64,000 bases of DNA from JACVRW01 sp034664125 (GCA_034664125.1 JAXDIG010000015.1:22491-86490), one strand, 5' to 3'; positions 16,577-27,118 are shown, numbered from the stretch's first letter. Translations and numbers: made by a program. Notes: generated by a model from the letters alone, not told the origin.

Positions 16577-16583
16577 CCGGCGC

Positions 16584-17918
16584 ATGGAAGGGGGCGTGGT
16601 CGAGGGGGGCACCGCCCCCCGCAAGCTGTTCGGGACCGATGGCGTCCGCGGCGTGGCCGGCGAGTTCCTCAGCGCCGAGCTCGCGACCGCCCTCGGCCGC
16701 GCCGCCGCGGGCATCTCGCCCGCCGAGGCGCCCCAGGTCCTGATCGTCAGGGACACGCGCGAATCCGGTGAGATGCTGGAGGCGGCCCTGGCGGCGGGGG
16801 TCGCCGCGGGCGGTGGTCACGCCCTGCTCGGAGGCGTCCTGCCCACGCCGGGGGCTTCGCTGCTGGTGCGGCGCTACGGCTTCGACCTGGCGGCCGTCGT
16901 GTCGGCCTCGCACAACCCCTACCAGGACAACGGGATCAAGTTCTTCGGCCCCGGGGGCACCAAGCTCGACGACGCCCACGAGGCCGAGATCGAGCGCCTG
17001 CTCGCTGCGCCCGCGGCGGCCCGCATGGGACGGGTACGGGAGCTCCACGGCGCCCCCGCCGACTACCTGCGCGAGCTGGAGGCCCGCTTCGCCGACTTGC
17101 GCCTGGACGGCGTCAAGGTCCTGCTCGACTGCGCCAACGGCGCCACTCACCGGGCGGCTCCCGAGATCTTCCGCCGCCTCGGCGCCGAGGTCGACGCCGT
17201 GGCGGTCGAGCCCGACGGTCGCAACATCAACCGGGACTGCGGCTCGACCCACGTCGAGCTGCTCGCCGATCGGCTCGACGGCCACGACCTCGGCTTCGCC
17301 TTCGACGGCGACGGCGACCGCGTGCTGGCGATCGACCGCAACGGCGTGGTGATCGACGGCGACGAGCTGCTGGCCCTGGCCGCGCTCCACCTGCGCGACC
17401 ACGAGCGCCTGCCGGGCAACGGCGTGGCCGTGACGGTGATGACCAACTACGGCTTTCACCAGGCCATGCGCGAGCACGGGGTGGAGGTGGCCACCACGCC
17501 CGTCGGCGACCGCCACGTCCTGGCCGAGCTGCTCCAGCGCGGCTGGGGGCTCGGCGGCGAGCAGTCCGGCCACATCATCGACACCAGCTTCGTGCCCGCC
17601 GGTGACGGCACCGCCGCGGCTCTGCTGGCCCTCGAAGCGCTCGCCGGCGGCGACTTGGCGGAGCGTCACGCGATGCAGAAGCTGCCCCAGCGCCTGCTCA
17701 ACGTGAGGGTCGCCGATCGCAACGCCCTGGAAGGCGCCGACGAGGTCTGGGCGGCGGTCGAGGAGGCCGCGGCGCGTCTCGAAGGGCGCGGGCGGGTACT
17801 AGTACGTTCGTCTGGCACCGAGCCGCTGATCCGCATCATGGTCGAGGCGCCGGGGGAGGACGAATGCGAGGAGATCGTGCAGTCGCTGGCGAAAACAGTC
17901 GAGTCGTGCGTACCCTAA
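16584..17918 (+). CDS. glmM: Phosphoglucosamine mutase
   Basis: 444 residues, normal for GlmM. It converts glucosamine-6-phosphate to glucosamine-1-phosphate for UDP-GlcNAc and peptidoglycan. The N-terminal RKLFGTDGVRG, the active-site phosphoserine loop SASHNPYQDNG (Ser about 109), the metal loop FDGDGDRVLAID, the sugar-binding GGEQSGHI and the phosphate-binding RSSGTEPLIRIMVE are all present. It lies between rpsI and glmS, a product-substrate pair. The first codons contain a strong GC hairpin (16607-16623). A GTG at 16596 is an alternative start and would bring the protein closer to the usual MRKLFG. Confidence 0.96.
   Translation: MEGGVVEGGTAPRKLFGTDGVRGVAGEFLSAELATALGRAAAGISPAEAPQVLIVRDTRESGEMLEAALAAGVAAGGGHALLGGVLPTPGASLLVRRYGFDLAAVVSASHNPYQDNGIKFFGPGGTKLDDAHEAEIERLLAAPAAARMGRVRELHGAPADYLRELEARFADLRLDGVKVLLDCANGATHRAAPEIFRRLGAEVDAVAVEPDGRNINRDCGSTHVELLADRLDGHDLGFAFDGDGDRVLAIDRNGVVIDGDELLALAALHLRDHERLPGNGVAVTVMTNYGFHQAMREHGVEVATTPVGDRHVLAELLQRGWGLGGEQSGHIIDTSFVPAGDGTAAALLALEALAGGDLAERHAMQKLPQRLLNVRVADRNALEGADEVWAAVEEAAARLEGRGRVLVRSSGTEPLIRIMVEAPGEDECEEIVQSLAKTVESCVP
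16606..16624 (+). promoter_or_regulatory. GC hairpin across the first codons of glmM
   Basis: GGGGGGC-ACC-GCCCCCC forms a seven-base perfect stem about 20-40 bases inside the glmM message. There is no T-run, so it is not a standard terminator. A stem this strong so near the start should slow initiation or mark a processing site between rpsI and glmM. Confidence 0.5.
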
Positions 17919-17925
17919 ATCGGTC

Positions 17926-19791
<1,866 letters not shown>

Positions 19792-19811
19792 CGCTGGTAG
19801 GTTGCGGCGCC

Positions 19812-20171
19812 GTGACCGGCGTCGGCATCGACCTCCTCGACGTCGAGCGCCTCGAGCGCGCCCTGGAGCGCCGCCCGCACCTGGCGGAGCGCCTGTTCAC
19901 CGACGCGGAGCGGGCCTACGCGGCCGCTCGCGCCCGGCCGGCGCAGCACCTGGCCGCCCGCTTCTGCGCCAAGGAGGCTGTCGCGAAGGCGCTCGGCCTC
20001 ACGGCGTGGAGCTTCCGCGACGTGGAGGTGGTCGCCACCGACGCGGCGCCCCAGATCGCTTTGAGCGGCAGCGCCGCGGCGCGAGCGGCGGAGCTGGGCG
20101 TCACGGCCACGGTTTCGCTGACGCACACCGACACCATGGCCGGCGCCGTGGCGCTCCTTCGACCCGCCTGA
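19812..20171 (+). CDS. acpS: Holo-[acyl-carrier-protein] synthase
   Basis: 119 residues. It moves the 4'-phosphopantetheine arm of coenzyme A onto acyl carrier protein. The Mg-binding Asp is in GVGIDLLDVERLERAL and the Glu in RFCAKEAVAKALG; SLTHTDTMAGAVALL closes the fold. GTG at 19812 gives the expected start. It lies 20 bases after glmS in the same direction and directly before the palindrome-rich gap and nnr, an order common in actinobacteria. Confidence 0.93.
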   Translation: MTGVGIDLLDVERLERALERRPHLAERLFTDAERAYAAARARPAQHLAARFCAKEAVAKALGLTAWSFRDVEVVATDAAPQIALSGSAAARAAELGVTATVSLTHTDTMAGAVALLRPA

Positions 20172-20197
20172 ACTGCAGCAACGAGGGGGTCCGGGCC

Positions 20198-20316
20198 GGG
20201 GGGCGTGTCGAGATTCTCGCGGTATGCGAGAGAAACTCGACGAGCCCCCGGGGAACCCACCGCTCGGGGGCTTGTCGAGATATCAGCGCATATCGACCAA
20301 AACTCGACGAGCCCCC
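20198..20316. repeat. Two tandem long palindromes between acpS and nnr
   Basis: Hairpin 1 pairs GGGGGCGTGTCGAG (20199-20212) with CTCGACGAGCCCCC (20236-20249), one mismatch. Its loop holds a second perfect hairpin CTCGC-GGTAT-GCGAG. Hairpin 2 pairs GGGGGCTTGTCGAG (20266-20279) with CTCGACGAGCCCCC (20303-20316) around a 23-base loop. The right arm of hairpin 1 can instead pair with the left arm of hairpin 2 (AGCCCCCG/CGGGGGCT), so two folds exclude each other. Both loops are 23 bases and share GCG in the middle, CGA after it and AAA at the end. No T-run follows either. Confidence 0.85.
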
Positions 20317-20396
20317 TCCGGGCCACCCCTGGTTGCTGCCGTTTCAGCGCCGCCGCGCAGCGGCGCACACGCCGGGACTGCCACTCTGCACAACCA

Positions 20397-21908
20397 ATGA
20401 CGCCGCCCGCCTGGCTCGATCCGCTCTACGACGCCGCCGAGATGCGCGCCGCCGACGCCTGGGCGATCGAGCGCCAGGGGGTTCCCTCGCTCGACCTGAT
20501 GGAGCGCGCCGGCGAGGGCCTTGCGCGGGTCACCGCCGCGGCGGCCCGGCCCGGGCCCGTGCGCGTGGTCGTCGGCAAGGGCAACAACGGCGGCGACGGC
20601 CTGGTCGTGGCGCGCCTGCTGCGCCAGGACGGCTACGAGGTCGACGTGCTTGCCGCGGCCGCGCTCGACGAGCTGCGCGGCGACGCCCTCGCCAACCTGC
20701 GGCGGCTCCCCGGCCCGCCGCCCGAGCCGTTCGCCGCCGAGCGCCTCGAGGGCTCGGGCGCGGTGGTCGACGCCCTGCTCGGCACGGGGTTCGAGGGTGC
20801 GCCGCGCGAGCCGCTCGCGTCTGCCATCGCCGCGATCAACAGGCAGGACGCGCCCGTGGTGGCCTGCGACGTGCCCTCGGGTGTCGACGCGAGCACCGGC
20901 GAGGTCGAGGGCGAGGCGGTCCGCGCCGTCGCCACCGCCACCTTCCACGGACCCAAGTTCGGCCTCTACGTGAATCCCGGCAAGGAGCACGCCGGCAGCG
21001 TCGAGGTGGTCGAGATCGGCATCCCGCGCGGGGCGCCGGGCGCGGACAACGGACTGATCGCCGAGCGCGTGCTCGCCCTCTACCCGCGCCGCGCGCGCAG
21101 CGGCTCGAAGTTCGTCTCGGGCGTGGTCCTGGTCGTCGGCGGCTCGCTCGGGCTGACCGGTGCGCCCACCATGACCGCCCGCTCCGCCCAGCGCGCCGGC
21201 GCCGGCTACGTCCAGGTGGCCGTGCCCGGGCCCGTGCAGCCGGCCGTGGACCTGCGCCTGCTCGAGCAGATGAGCCGCGGCCTGCCCGACGCCGACGGCT
21301 TCCACACCCCGGCCGGGGTCGCGGTGGTGAAGGAGATGGCCGAGCGCGCCGGCGCCGTGGCGCTCGGCCCCGGCCTCGGCCGCGACGCGGGCGCCGAGGA
21401 ATTCGCCCGCGGGGTCGCCGGCGCCGTCGAGGTGCCGCTGCTGGTCGACGCGGACGGCCTGAACGCGCACGCCGGCCGGCTGGAGCTATTCCGCGACCGG
21501 CGCGCCCCGACCGTGCTGACACCGCACGAGGGCGAGCTCGGCCGGCTGCTGGAGCGCCCTTCGGACGAGGTGGCCCGGCACCGGCTCGCCTCGGTGCGCG
21601 AGGCCGCCGAGCGCAGCGGCGCCGTGGTGCTCCTGAAGGGCGACGACACGATCGTCGCGCTGCCGGGCGGTGATGTGGCGGTCAACCCGGTGGGCTCGCC
21701 CGCGCTCGCCACCGCGGGTACCGGCGACGTGCTGTCCGGACTGATCGCCGCGCTGCTCGCCAAGCGACTCGACGCGTTCGAAGCCGCCTGCCTCGGCGCG
21801 CTCGCCCACGTGCTCGCCGCCGAGGCCGCCGCGGCGCGCGTCGGCGCCGATCACGTGATGGCCGGCGACGTCATCGACGCGCTGCCCCACGGCCTGACGC
21901 TCCGATAG
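20397..21908 (+). CDS. nnr: Bifunctional NAD(P)H-hydrate epimerase / ADP-dependent NAD(P)H-hydrate dehydratase
   Basis: 503 residues, two joined repair enzymes for damaged (hydrated) NAD(P)H. The N-terminal YjeF_N epimerase domain (1-210) has VVVGKGNNGGDGLVVARLL and ACDVPSGVDASTGEV. The C-terminal ribokinase-like dehydratase domain (225-500) has VVGGSLGLTGAPTMTARSA, LTPHEGELGRLL and AGTGDVLSGLIAALL. ATG at 20397 starts MTPPAWLDPLYDAAEMRAAD, which fits the family. It overlaps alr by one base. Confidence 0.94.
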   Translation: MTPPAWLDPLYDAAEMRAADAWAIERQGVPSLDLMERAGEGLARVTAAAARPGPVRVVVGKGNNGGDGLVVARLLRQDGYEVDVLAAAALDELRGDALANLRRLPGPPPEPFAAERLEGSGAVVDALLGTGFEGAPREPLASAIAAINRQDAPVVACDVPSGVDASTGEVEGEAVRAVATATFHGPKFGLYVNPGKEHAGSVEVVEIGIPRGAPGADNGLIAERVLALYPRRARSGSKFVSGVVLVVGGSLGLTGAPTMTARSAQRAGAGYVQVAVPGPVQPAVDLRLLEQMSRGLPDADGFHTPAGVAVVKEMAERAGAVALGPGLGRDAGAEEFARGVAGAVEVPLLVDADGLNAHAGRLELFRDRRAPTVLTPHEGELGRLLERPSDEVARHRLASVREAAERSGAVVLLKGDDTIVALPGGDVAVNPVGSPALATAGTGDVLSGLIAALLAKRLDAFEAACLGALAHVLAAEAAAARVGADHVMAGDVIDALPHGLTLR

Positions 21909-22987
21909 TGTCGCCGCGGCATGGCAGCCCTCCGCGACACGGCGTGAGCGGTCCCGAGCGCGCTGTAGCCACCGTCGACCTGGGAGCGATCGAGCGCAAC
22001 TGCGCGCGGCTGCCGAAGCCGCTCTGCGCCGTCGTCAAGGCCGATGCCTACGGGCACGGCCCGGTGGCGGAGGCTGCGCTGGCGGGCGGCGCCACGTGGC
22101 TCGCGGTGGCCGCGGCCGACGAGGCCGCCGCGCTGCGGAGCCGGGGGATCGACGTGCCGATCCTGGTGATGGGAGCGGTCACCGCCGAGGAACTGCGCGT
22201 CGCGGTCGCGGCCGGGGCGGACGTGGTGGCGTGGACGGAGGAGGTGGCGGAGGCCGCCCCGCGCGTGCACGTGAAGCTCGACACCGGCATGGGACGGCTC
22301 GGCACGAAGGACCGCGAGCTGGCGCTGCGGCTGGCGGACCGGGAGAACGTGGTCGGGCTGATGACCCACTTCGCCACCGCCGACGATCCCGGCGACGAGC
22401 TGTTCGACGTCCAGCTCGAGGCCTTCCGCGAGTTCGTGGCGGAGGCCGACCGCCCCGACGTGCTCGCCCACGCCGCCAACAGCGCCGCCGCGCTGCGCGA
22501 GCCGGCGAGCCACTTCGACATGGTGCGCTGCGGGATCGCCGTCTACGGCATGGACCCCTTCGGCGCGGACCCGGCGGCCCACGGGCTGGAGCCGGCGCTC
22601 TCGCTGCGGTCCTGGGTTGGAGCTGTGCGGCGCTTCGAGGCCGGCGACTCGGCCGGCTACGGCCGGCAATGGACGGCGCCCGAGCCGACCTGGGTGGCCA
22701 CCGTGCCGATCGGCTACGGCGACGGCTGGCGCCGCGCGCTCTCGAACAACTGCGAGGTGCTGGTCCGCGGGCGCCGGCACCCGCTGGTCGGGACCGTGAG
22801 CATGGACAACGTGACGATCGCCCTCGGGCCCGACACCGACGTGGAGGTCGGCGACGAGGTGGTGCTCATCGGCGCGCAGGGGGAAGAGCGCATACTGGCC
22901 GAGGAGGTGGCGCGCCGGCTCGACACGATCAACTACGAGGTCACCTGCGCGCTGACGCCGCGGGTGCGCCGCCAGTACGTGCCGTGA
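21908..22987 (+). CDS. alr: Alanine racemase
   Basis: 359 residues. It interconverts L- and D-alanine with pyridoxal phosphate to supply D-alanine for peptidoglycan. The cofactor Lys is in AVVKADAYGHG (about residue 44). The catalytic Tyr region is EAGDSAGYGRQW, and VPIGYGDGWRR and VGTVSMDN are typical. The GTG at 21908 overlaps the nnr stop. A GTG about 36 bases downstream would also fit the normal N-terminus. It is translated with the next gene through a GTGA overlap. Confidence 0.95.
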   Translation: MSPRHGSPPRHGVSGPERAVATVDLGAIERNCARLPKPLCAVVKADAYGHGPVAEAALAGGATWLAVAAADEAAALRSRGIDVPILVMGAVTAEELRVAVAAGADVVAWTEEVAEAAPRVHVKLDTGMGRLGTKDRELALRLADRENVVGLMTHFATADDPGDELFDVQLEAFREFVAEADRPDVLAHAANSAAALREPASHFDMVRCGIAVYGMDPFGADPAAHGLEPALSLRSWVGAVRRFEAGDSAGYGRQWTAPEPTWVATVPIGYGDGWRRALSNNCEVLVRGRRHPLVGTVSMDNVTIALGPDTDVEVGDEVVLIGAQGEERILAEEVARRLDTINYEVTCALTPRVRRQYVP

Positions 22988-24360
22988 GCGACGCCTGGAT
23001 CGTCGGCGGCGCGCTGCGCGACGAGCTGCTCGGCCGGCCGGTGCGCGACGTCGACGTGGCCGTGGCCGGGGACCCGGCGCGGGCCGCCCGGGCGCTGGCG
23101 GCGGACGTGCGCGGGCCGGTGTTCCGGCTCTCGGAGGCATTCGGCGCCTGGCGGGTGATCGACCGGCGCGTCGAGCGCGTCTACGACTTCGCGCCGCTGC
23201 AGGGCGGGACGATCGAGGAGGACCTGGCGAAGCGCGACTTCACGGTCAACGCGATGGCGCGGCCGGTGGCCCTCGAGGCGCTGGCGGGCGCCGACGCCGC
23301 CGCGGACCTCATCGACCCCCTCGGCGGCCGCGCCGATCTGGAGGCGGGCATCCTGCGCGTGCTCGGCGCCGGAGCTTACGAGAGCGACCCTTTGCGCGCG
23401 CTGCGCCTGGCGCGCTTCGCCGCCGAGCTCGGGTTCGCGCCGGAGCCGGACACCGAGCGGCTCACCCGCGCGGCCGCCCCGCGCGTGGCCGATGCGGCCG
23501 GCGAGCGGGTGTTCGGCGAGCTGCGCCGCCTCGTCATCGCGGGCGGCGCCCTCCCCGGCCTCGAGCTGGCCGACCGCCTGGACGTGCTCGACGCGGTGCT
23601 CCCCGAGCTGACGGCCCTCCACGGCGTGGGCCAGAGCGACTACCACCACCTCGACGTGTACGACCACACGCTCGAGGTGCTGGCTCAGCTGATCGAGGTC
23701 GAGAGTCACCTCGACGAGCTGTTCGGCGCGGACGCCGACCGCCTGCGCGCCGTGCTGGCCGAGCCGCTCGCCGACGACCTGACCCGCGGCCAGGCGCTGC
23801 GCTTCGGGGCGCTCTTGCATGACATCGGCAAGCCGGTCACACGCGGCGTGCGCGCGGACGGCCGCATCACGTTCATGGGACACGACGCGGCCGGCGAGCG
23901 GATGGTCCGCGACCTCGCTCGCCGCCTGCGCACCAGCGAACGCTTCGCGCGCTTCGCCGCCGGGCTCACCCGCCACCACCTGGTGCTCGGCTTCCTCGTC
24001 CACGAGCGGCCGCTCGACCGCGCCCAGGTCTACCGCTACCTGCGCCGCACGGCGCCGGTCGAGGTGGAGGTGACGCTGCTGTCGTGCGCCGACCGGCTCG
24101 CCACCCAGGGGCGCAGGGGGGACGAGGCCACGGCGGTCCACCTCGAGCTGGCGCGTGAGCTGATGGGCGCGGCGCTCGACTGGCGCGAGCAGGGGCCGCC
24201 GCGCGTGCCGGTGCGCGGCGACGAGCTGGCTCAGGAGCTCGGGATCGAGCCCGGGCCGGAGCTGGGCAGGCTGCTCGGCGAGCTGGAGCAGGCCGCCTAC
24301 GCGGGCGAGGCCGCCACACGCGAGCAGGCCATCGCGCTGGCACGTAGGCTGCGCGCGTGA
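22984..24360 (+). CDS. CCA-adding/poly(A) polymerase family nucleotidyltransferase with HD domain
   Basis: 458 residues of the class II tRNA nucleotidyltransferase family. The N-terminal polymerase-beta fold has the GG...DVD metal motif (VGGALRDELLG then RDVDVAV) and KRDFTVNAMA. The RNA-binding domain contains DPLRALRLARFAAELGF. An HD domain begins near residue 270 (HDIGKPVTRG, TRHHLVLGF). The family includes CCA-adding enzymes and poly(A) polymerases, which sequence motifs alone separate poorly, so I give no symbol. Start GTG at 22984 overlaps the alr stop by 4 bases; its own TGA overlaps corA. Confidence 0.88.
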   Translation: MSDAWIVGGALRDELLGRPVRDVDVAVAGDPARAARALAADVRGPVFRLSEAFGAWRVIDRRVERVYDFAPLQGGTIEEDLAKRDFTVNAMARPVALEALAGADAAADLIDPLGGRADLEAGILRVLGAGAYESDPLRALRLARFAAELGFAPEPDTERLTRAAAPRVADAAGERVFGELRRLVIAGGALPGLELADRLDVLDAVLPELTALHGVGQSDYHHLDVYDHTLEVLAQLIEVESHLDELFGADADRLRAVLAEPLADDLTRGQALRFGALLHDIGKPVTRGVRADGRITFMGHDAAGERMVRDLARRLRTSERFARFAAGLTRHHLVLGFLVHERPLDRAQVYRYLRRTAPVEVEVTLLSCADRLATQGRRGDEATAVHLELARELMGAALDWREQGPPRVPVRGDELAQELGIEPGPELGRLLGELEQAAYAGEAATREQAIALARRLRA

Positions 24361-25331
24361 TCGTCGACACGGCGGTGTACGAGGACGGGCGCCGGCGGGA
24401 CGGCAACGTCGGCGTGCACGAGGCGATGGAGGCCTGCCGCCGGCCGAATCACTTCACCTGGATCGGCCTCTACGAGCCGACCGAGGAGGAGTTCGAGTCG
24501 ATCCGCACCGAGTTCGACCTGCACGAGCTGGCCGTGGAGGACGCGATCCACGCCCACGAGCGGCCGAAGCTCGAGGTCTACGGCGAGATGGTCTTCATCG
24601 TCCTCAAGACGGCCCGCTACGTGGATCCAACCGAGGTCATAACGCTCGGCGAGATCCTCGTCTTCCTCGGCCACGACTACATCATCACCGTTCGTCACGG
24701 CGAGGCGAGCGAGCTGAAGGACGTCCGGCGGGCGCTCGAGGAGCAGCCGGAGCTGCTGAAGCACGGGCCCGGAGCCGTGCTGCACGCGGTCGTCGACCGC
24801 GTGGTGGACGACTACGCCCCCGCCATCGACGGCCTCGGCCAGGACATCGACGAGGTCGAGGACGAGGTGTTCTCCGGCACCCGCGCCAACCCGGCTGAGC
24901 GCATCTACAAGCTCAAGCGCGAGGTGGTCCAGTTCTCCCACGCGGTCGGACCGTTGGTGGACCCCATCATGCAGCTCGCGCGCGGCAAGTATGCGGTGAT
25001 CCACCCCGACGTCCGCACCTACTTCCGCGACGTCAACGACCACCTGCTGCGCGCACACGACCAGCTCGACGGCTACCGCGACCTGCTTACGAGCATCCTC
25101 GAGGCGAACCTCGCTCAGGTGACCGTGCGCCAGAACCAGGACGTGCGCAAGATCTCGGCGTTCGTGGCGATCCTCGCGGTGCCGACCGCGATCGCGGGCA
25201 TCTACGGGATGAACTTCGAGCACATGCCCGAGCTGACGTGGGAGTTCGGCTACCCCGCCGTCCTCGCCGCGATGGCCTTCATCTGCTTCATGCTCTACCG
25301 CTACTTCAAGAAGGTCGGCTGGCTCGAATAG
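24357..25331 (+). CDS. corA: CorA-type magnesium/cobalt transporter
   Basis: 324 residues with the CorA plan: a large cytoplasmic alpha/beta funnel (1-255) and two C-terminal membrane helices. The signature YGMNFEHMPEL joins the helices and forms the periplasmic ion loop; the end RYFKKVGWLE is the basic ring. It imports Mg2+ or Co2+ as a pentamer. Start GTG at 24357 overlaps the preceding stop by 4 bases. Confidence 0.94.
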   Translation: MIVDTAVYEDGRRRDGNVGVHEAMEACRRPNHFTWIGLYEPTEEEFESIRTEFDLHELAVEDAIHAHERPKLEVYGEMVFIVLKTARYVDPTEVITLGEILVFLGHDYIITVRHGEASELKDVRRALEEQPELLKHGPGAVLHAVVDRVVDDYAPAIDGLGQDIDEVEDEVFSGTRANPAERIYKLKREVVQFSHAVGPLVDPIMQLARGKYAVIHPDVRTYFRDVNDHLLRAHDQLDGYRDLLTSILEANLAQVTVRQNQDVRKISAFVAILAVPTAIAGIYGMNFEHMPELTWEFGYPAVLAAMAFICFMLYRYFKKVGWLE

Positions 25332-25342
25332 GGTCCGCTGCC

Positions 25343-25753
25343 ATGACCGACGACTGCATCTTCTGCAAGATCGTGGCCGGCGAGCTGCCCTCGGAAACCG
25401 TCTCCGAAGACGAGCACACGGTCGCGTTCATGGATCTGAACCCGTGGACGCGCGGCCACGCCCTCGTGGTGCCGCGGCGGCACTCGCGCAACCTCTACGA
25501 GGTCGACGACGCCGACCTCGGGTACGCCGCCCTAGCGGCCAAGCGGCTGGCGCTGCGGATGCGCGACCGCCTGGGCTGCGACGGCGTGAACCTGCTCAAC
25601 TGCTGCGAGCCGGCCGCCTGGCAGACCGTCTTCCACACGCATGTCCACGTGATCCCGCGCTATGACGACGATCCGCTGCAACTGCCGGTCCGGCCGCGCC
25701 CGGCCGAACAAGGCGAGCTGGCCCAGGTGGCGGCCGAGCTGCGCGACGGCTGA
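25343..25753 (+). CDS. HIT-family nucleotide hydrolase/transferase
   Basis: 136 residues. The histidine triad HTHVHVIPR with the catalytic middle His is at about residues 95-103. The N-terminal CIFCKIVAGELPSE carries the CxxC zinc-type pair seen in HinT relatives. Such enzymes split AMP-amines or diadenosine polyphosphates. It is the last gene of the rplM-to-HIT run, 11 bases after corA. Confidence 0.92.
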   Translation: MTDDCIFCKIVAGELPSETVSEDEHTVAFMDLNPWTRGHALVVPRRHSRNLYEVDDADLGYAALAAKRLALRMRDRLGCDGVNLLNCCEPAAWQTVFHTHVHVIPRYDDDPLQLPVRPRPAEQGELAQVAAELRDG

Positions 25754-25880
25754 TCGTTCCGCCCTTCCGCCGCCGACTGCTGGTAGTTTGGTGCCCGTTG
25801 GGCCGGTTTTTGCCGGCGTAGTTCGTGATATGCGTGCATCGGGACTCGCAGGACCGGGCACACGCAGGAAGGGGCAGCAC
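25754..25880 (+). promoter_or_regulatory. Leader region of the cold-shock gene
   Basis: This 127-base leader contains the hairpin GCCGG-TTTTTG-CCGGC (about 25802-25817) and an imperfect stem around CGGGACTCGCAGGACCGGGC. Long structured leaders are usual for cold-shock genes, where they change fold with temperature. The promoter itself is not clear. A ribosome site GGAAGGGG ends about 7 bases before the GTG. Confidence 0.4.
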
Positions 25881-26084
25881 GTGCCTACCGGAACCGTGAA
25901 GTGGTTCAACGACGAAAAGGGCTTCGGCTTCATCACACCTGATGAAGGGGATCGGGACCTGTTCGTCCACTACAGCGGCATCGATGGCCAGGGCTTCAAG
26001 TCGCTCGCCGAGAACTCGAAGGTGGAGTACGAGGAGGAGACGGGTGACAAGGGACCAAAGGCGGTGAATGTGCGCCTCATCTGA
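25881..26084 (+). CDS. Cold-shock domain protein (CspA family)
   Basis: 67 residues, one cold-shock domain: GTVKWFNDEKGFGFI holds RNP1 and DLFVHYSGI RNP2. It binds single-stranded RNA or DNA and melts RNA structure. GTG at 25881 follows GGAAGGGG. It stands 14 bases before infA, another small OB-fold translation protein, so both may share one transcript. Confidence 0.95.
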   Translation: MPTGTVKWFNDEKGFGFITPDEGDRDLFVHYSGIDGQGFKSLAENSKVEYEEETGDKGPKAVNVRLI

Positions 26085-26098
26085 GGCGCCTACCAATC

Positions 26099-26317
26099 GT
26101 GCCCAAGGAAGAGAAGATTGAGATGGAGGGCGAGATCGTCGAGGCCCTCCCAAATACGATGTTCAAGGTCCAGCTCGACAATGGGCACGAAGTCCTCGGA
26201 CACATCTCAGGCAAGATGCGGCGGCACTACATCCGCATCCTGCCCGGAGACCGGGTCAAGATCGAGCTATCTCCGTACGACCTCGACCGGGGACGGATCA
26301 CCTACAGGTACAAGTGA
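26099..26317 (+). CDS. infA: Translation initiation factor IF-1
   Basis: 72 residues, the standard length. S1-like OB fold with EMEGEIVEALPNTMFKVQL, GHISGKMRRHYIRILPGDRV and the end RGRITYRYK. It binds the 30S A site during initiation. The usual neighbours rpmJ and rpsM do not follow; instead a hairpin (26330-26348) closes the unit and a secreted-protein gene comes next. In many actinobacteria infA heads the rpmJ-rpsM-rpsK group, so this separate position is notable. Confidence 0.96.
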   Translation: MPKEEKIEMEGEIVEALPNTMFKVQLDNGHEVLGHISGKMRRHYIRILPGDRVKIELSPYDLDRGRITYRYK

Positions 26318-26329
26318 GGAGGGCGCGCA

Positions 26330-26348
26330 ACTCGGGAAAGGCCCGAGT
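26330..26348 (+). terminator. Hairpin after infA
   Basis: ACTCGGG-AAAGG-CCCGAGT is a perfect seven-base stem with a five-base loop, 12 bases after the infA stop. Only a weak GTTGCT follows instead of a T-run, so termination may be partial. Confidence 0.6.
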
Positions 26349-26363
26349 GTTGCTATCCCGGCC

Positions 26364-27071
26364 ATGAAGCGAATCCTGCTGCTGATTTCCGTTGTCTCGC
26401 TGGCGCTCGCGCTGGCCCCGGCCGCGTCCGCGCGTGTCGTGGAGCTAGGCGCGGTGCCGAACAACAACGTCACGCCGAGCTGCCCGGCCGACCCGTGCGA
26501 GGCCGCGGTGCGCGTGACCGCGCTGCAGGGCCGGATCGCCGGCGGGCGCAAGAACCCGTTCTACATCCGCCGGGACGGCTACATCGTCGCCTTCACGGTG
26601 CAGCTCTCCAAGCCCAGCGACGAGCAGATCGCGTTCTTCAACGACAACTTCGGCACCCCGCCCCAGGTGCGGCTCTCCGTGCTGCGCCGGGGCGACACCC
26701 GCAAGACGCGCCTCAACTACCGCCTGATCTCGCAGAGCGACATCTTCGACGTCGACAAGTACCTGGGCTCGAGCCCGACGTTCGTGCTCGATCCGCCGAT
26801 GCGCGTGAAGAAGACGAACTGGATCGCCATCACGGTCCCGACGTGGGCGCCGATCTTCGCGAACAACCTGACGAACTCGGACTGGTGGCGCTCCTCGCGG
26901 GCGAGGGAGCACTGCGAGCCGCCGCGCAGCCTGGACCAGTTCGCGCTGCAGGAGCTGCGCAAGGTGAGCATCTTCGGGTGCACGTACCACAAGGCGAGGC
27001 TGCTCTACACGGCCACGTACGTGCCCGACCCGCAGCCGACGGTCAAGACCGACGACGGCACGCCCAACTAG
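26364..27071 (+). CDS. Secreted protein of unknown function
   Basis: 235 residues. Signal peptide MKRILLLISVVSLALALAPA ending SASA (about 24). The mature part has a cysteine pair SCPADPC, a beta-rich middle (YIVAFTVQLSKPSDEQIAFF) and a later pair (EHCEPP, FGCTYHKARLLY). The layout suggests a compact beta domain that binds or coats a surface; I do not recognise the family. A short palindrome GGCCCCTAGGGGCTTT overlaps the stop and may terminate it. Confidence 0.75.
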   Translation: MKRILLLISVVSLALALAPAASARVVELGAVPNNNVTPSCPADPCEAAVRVTALQGRIAGGRKNPFYIRRDGYIVAFTVQLSKPSDEQIAFFNDNFGTPPQVRLSVLRRGDTRKTRLNYRLISQSDIFDVDKYLGSSPTFVLDPPMRVKKTNWIAITVPTWAPIFANNLTNSDWWRSSRAREHCEPPRSLDQFALQELRKVSIFGCTYHKARLLYTATYVPDPQPTVKTDDGTPN

Positions 27072-27118
27072 GCCCCTAGGGGCTTTCGCCGGCTTCCCAC
27101 CCGCGCTAGCATCGAGAC

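Noticed and set aside
20172..20396. Palindromes after acpS as a CRISPR array
   Set aside because: There are only two units, no spacer variation of normal length, the repeats are self-complementary over 14 bases, and no cas gene is near.
22096..22980. Long plus-strand frame through alr in the frame of the next gene
   Set aside because: It is a Gly/Arg/Ala-rich reading of the alr gene and only becomes a protein with motifs from GTG 22984.
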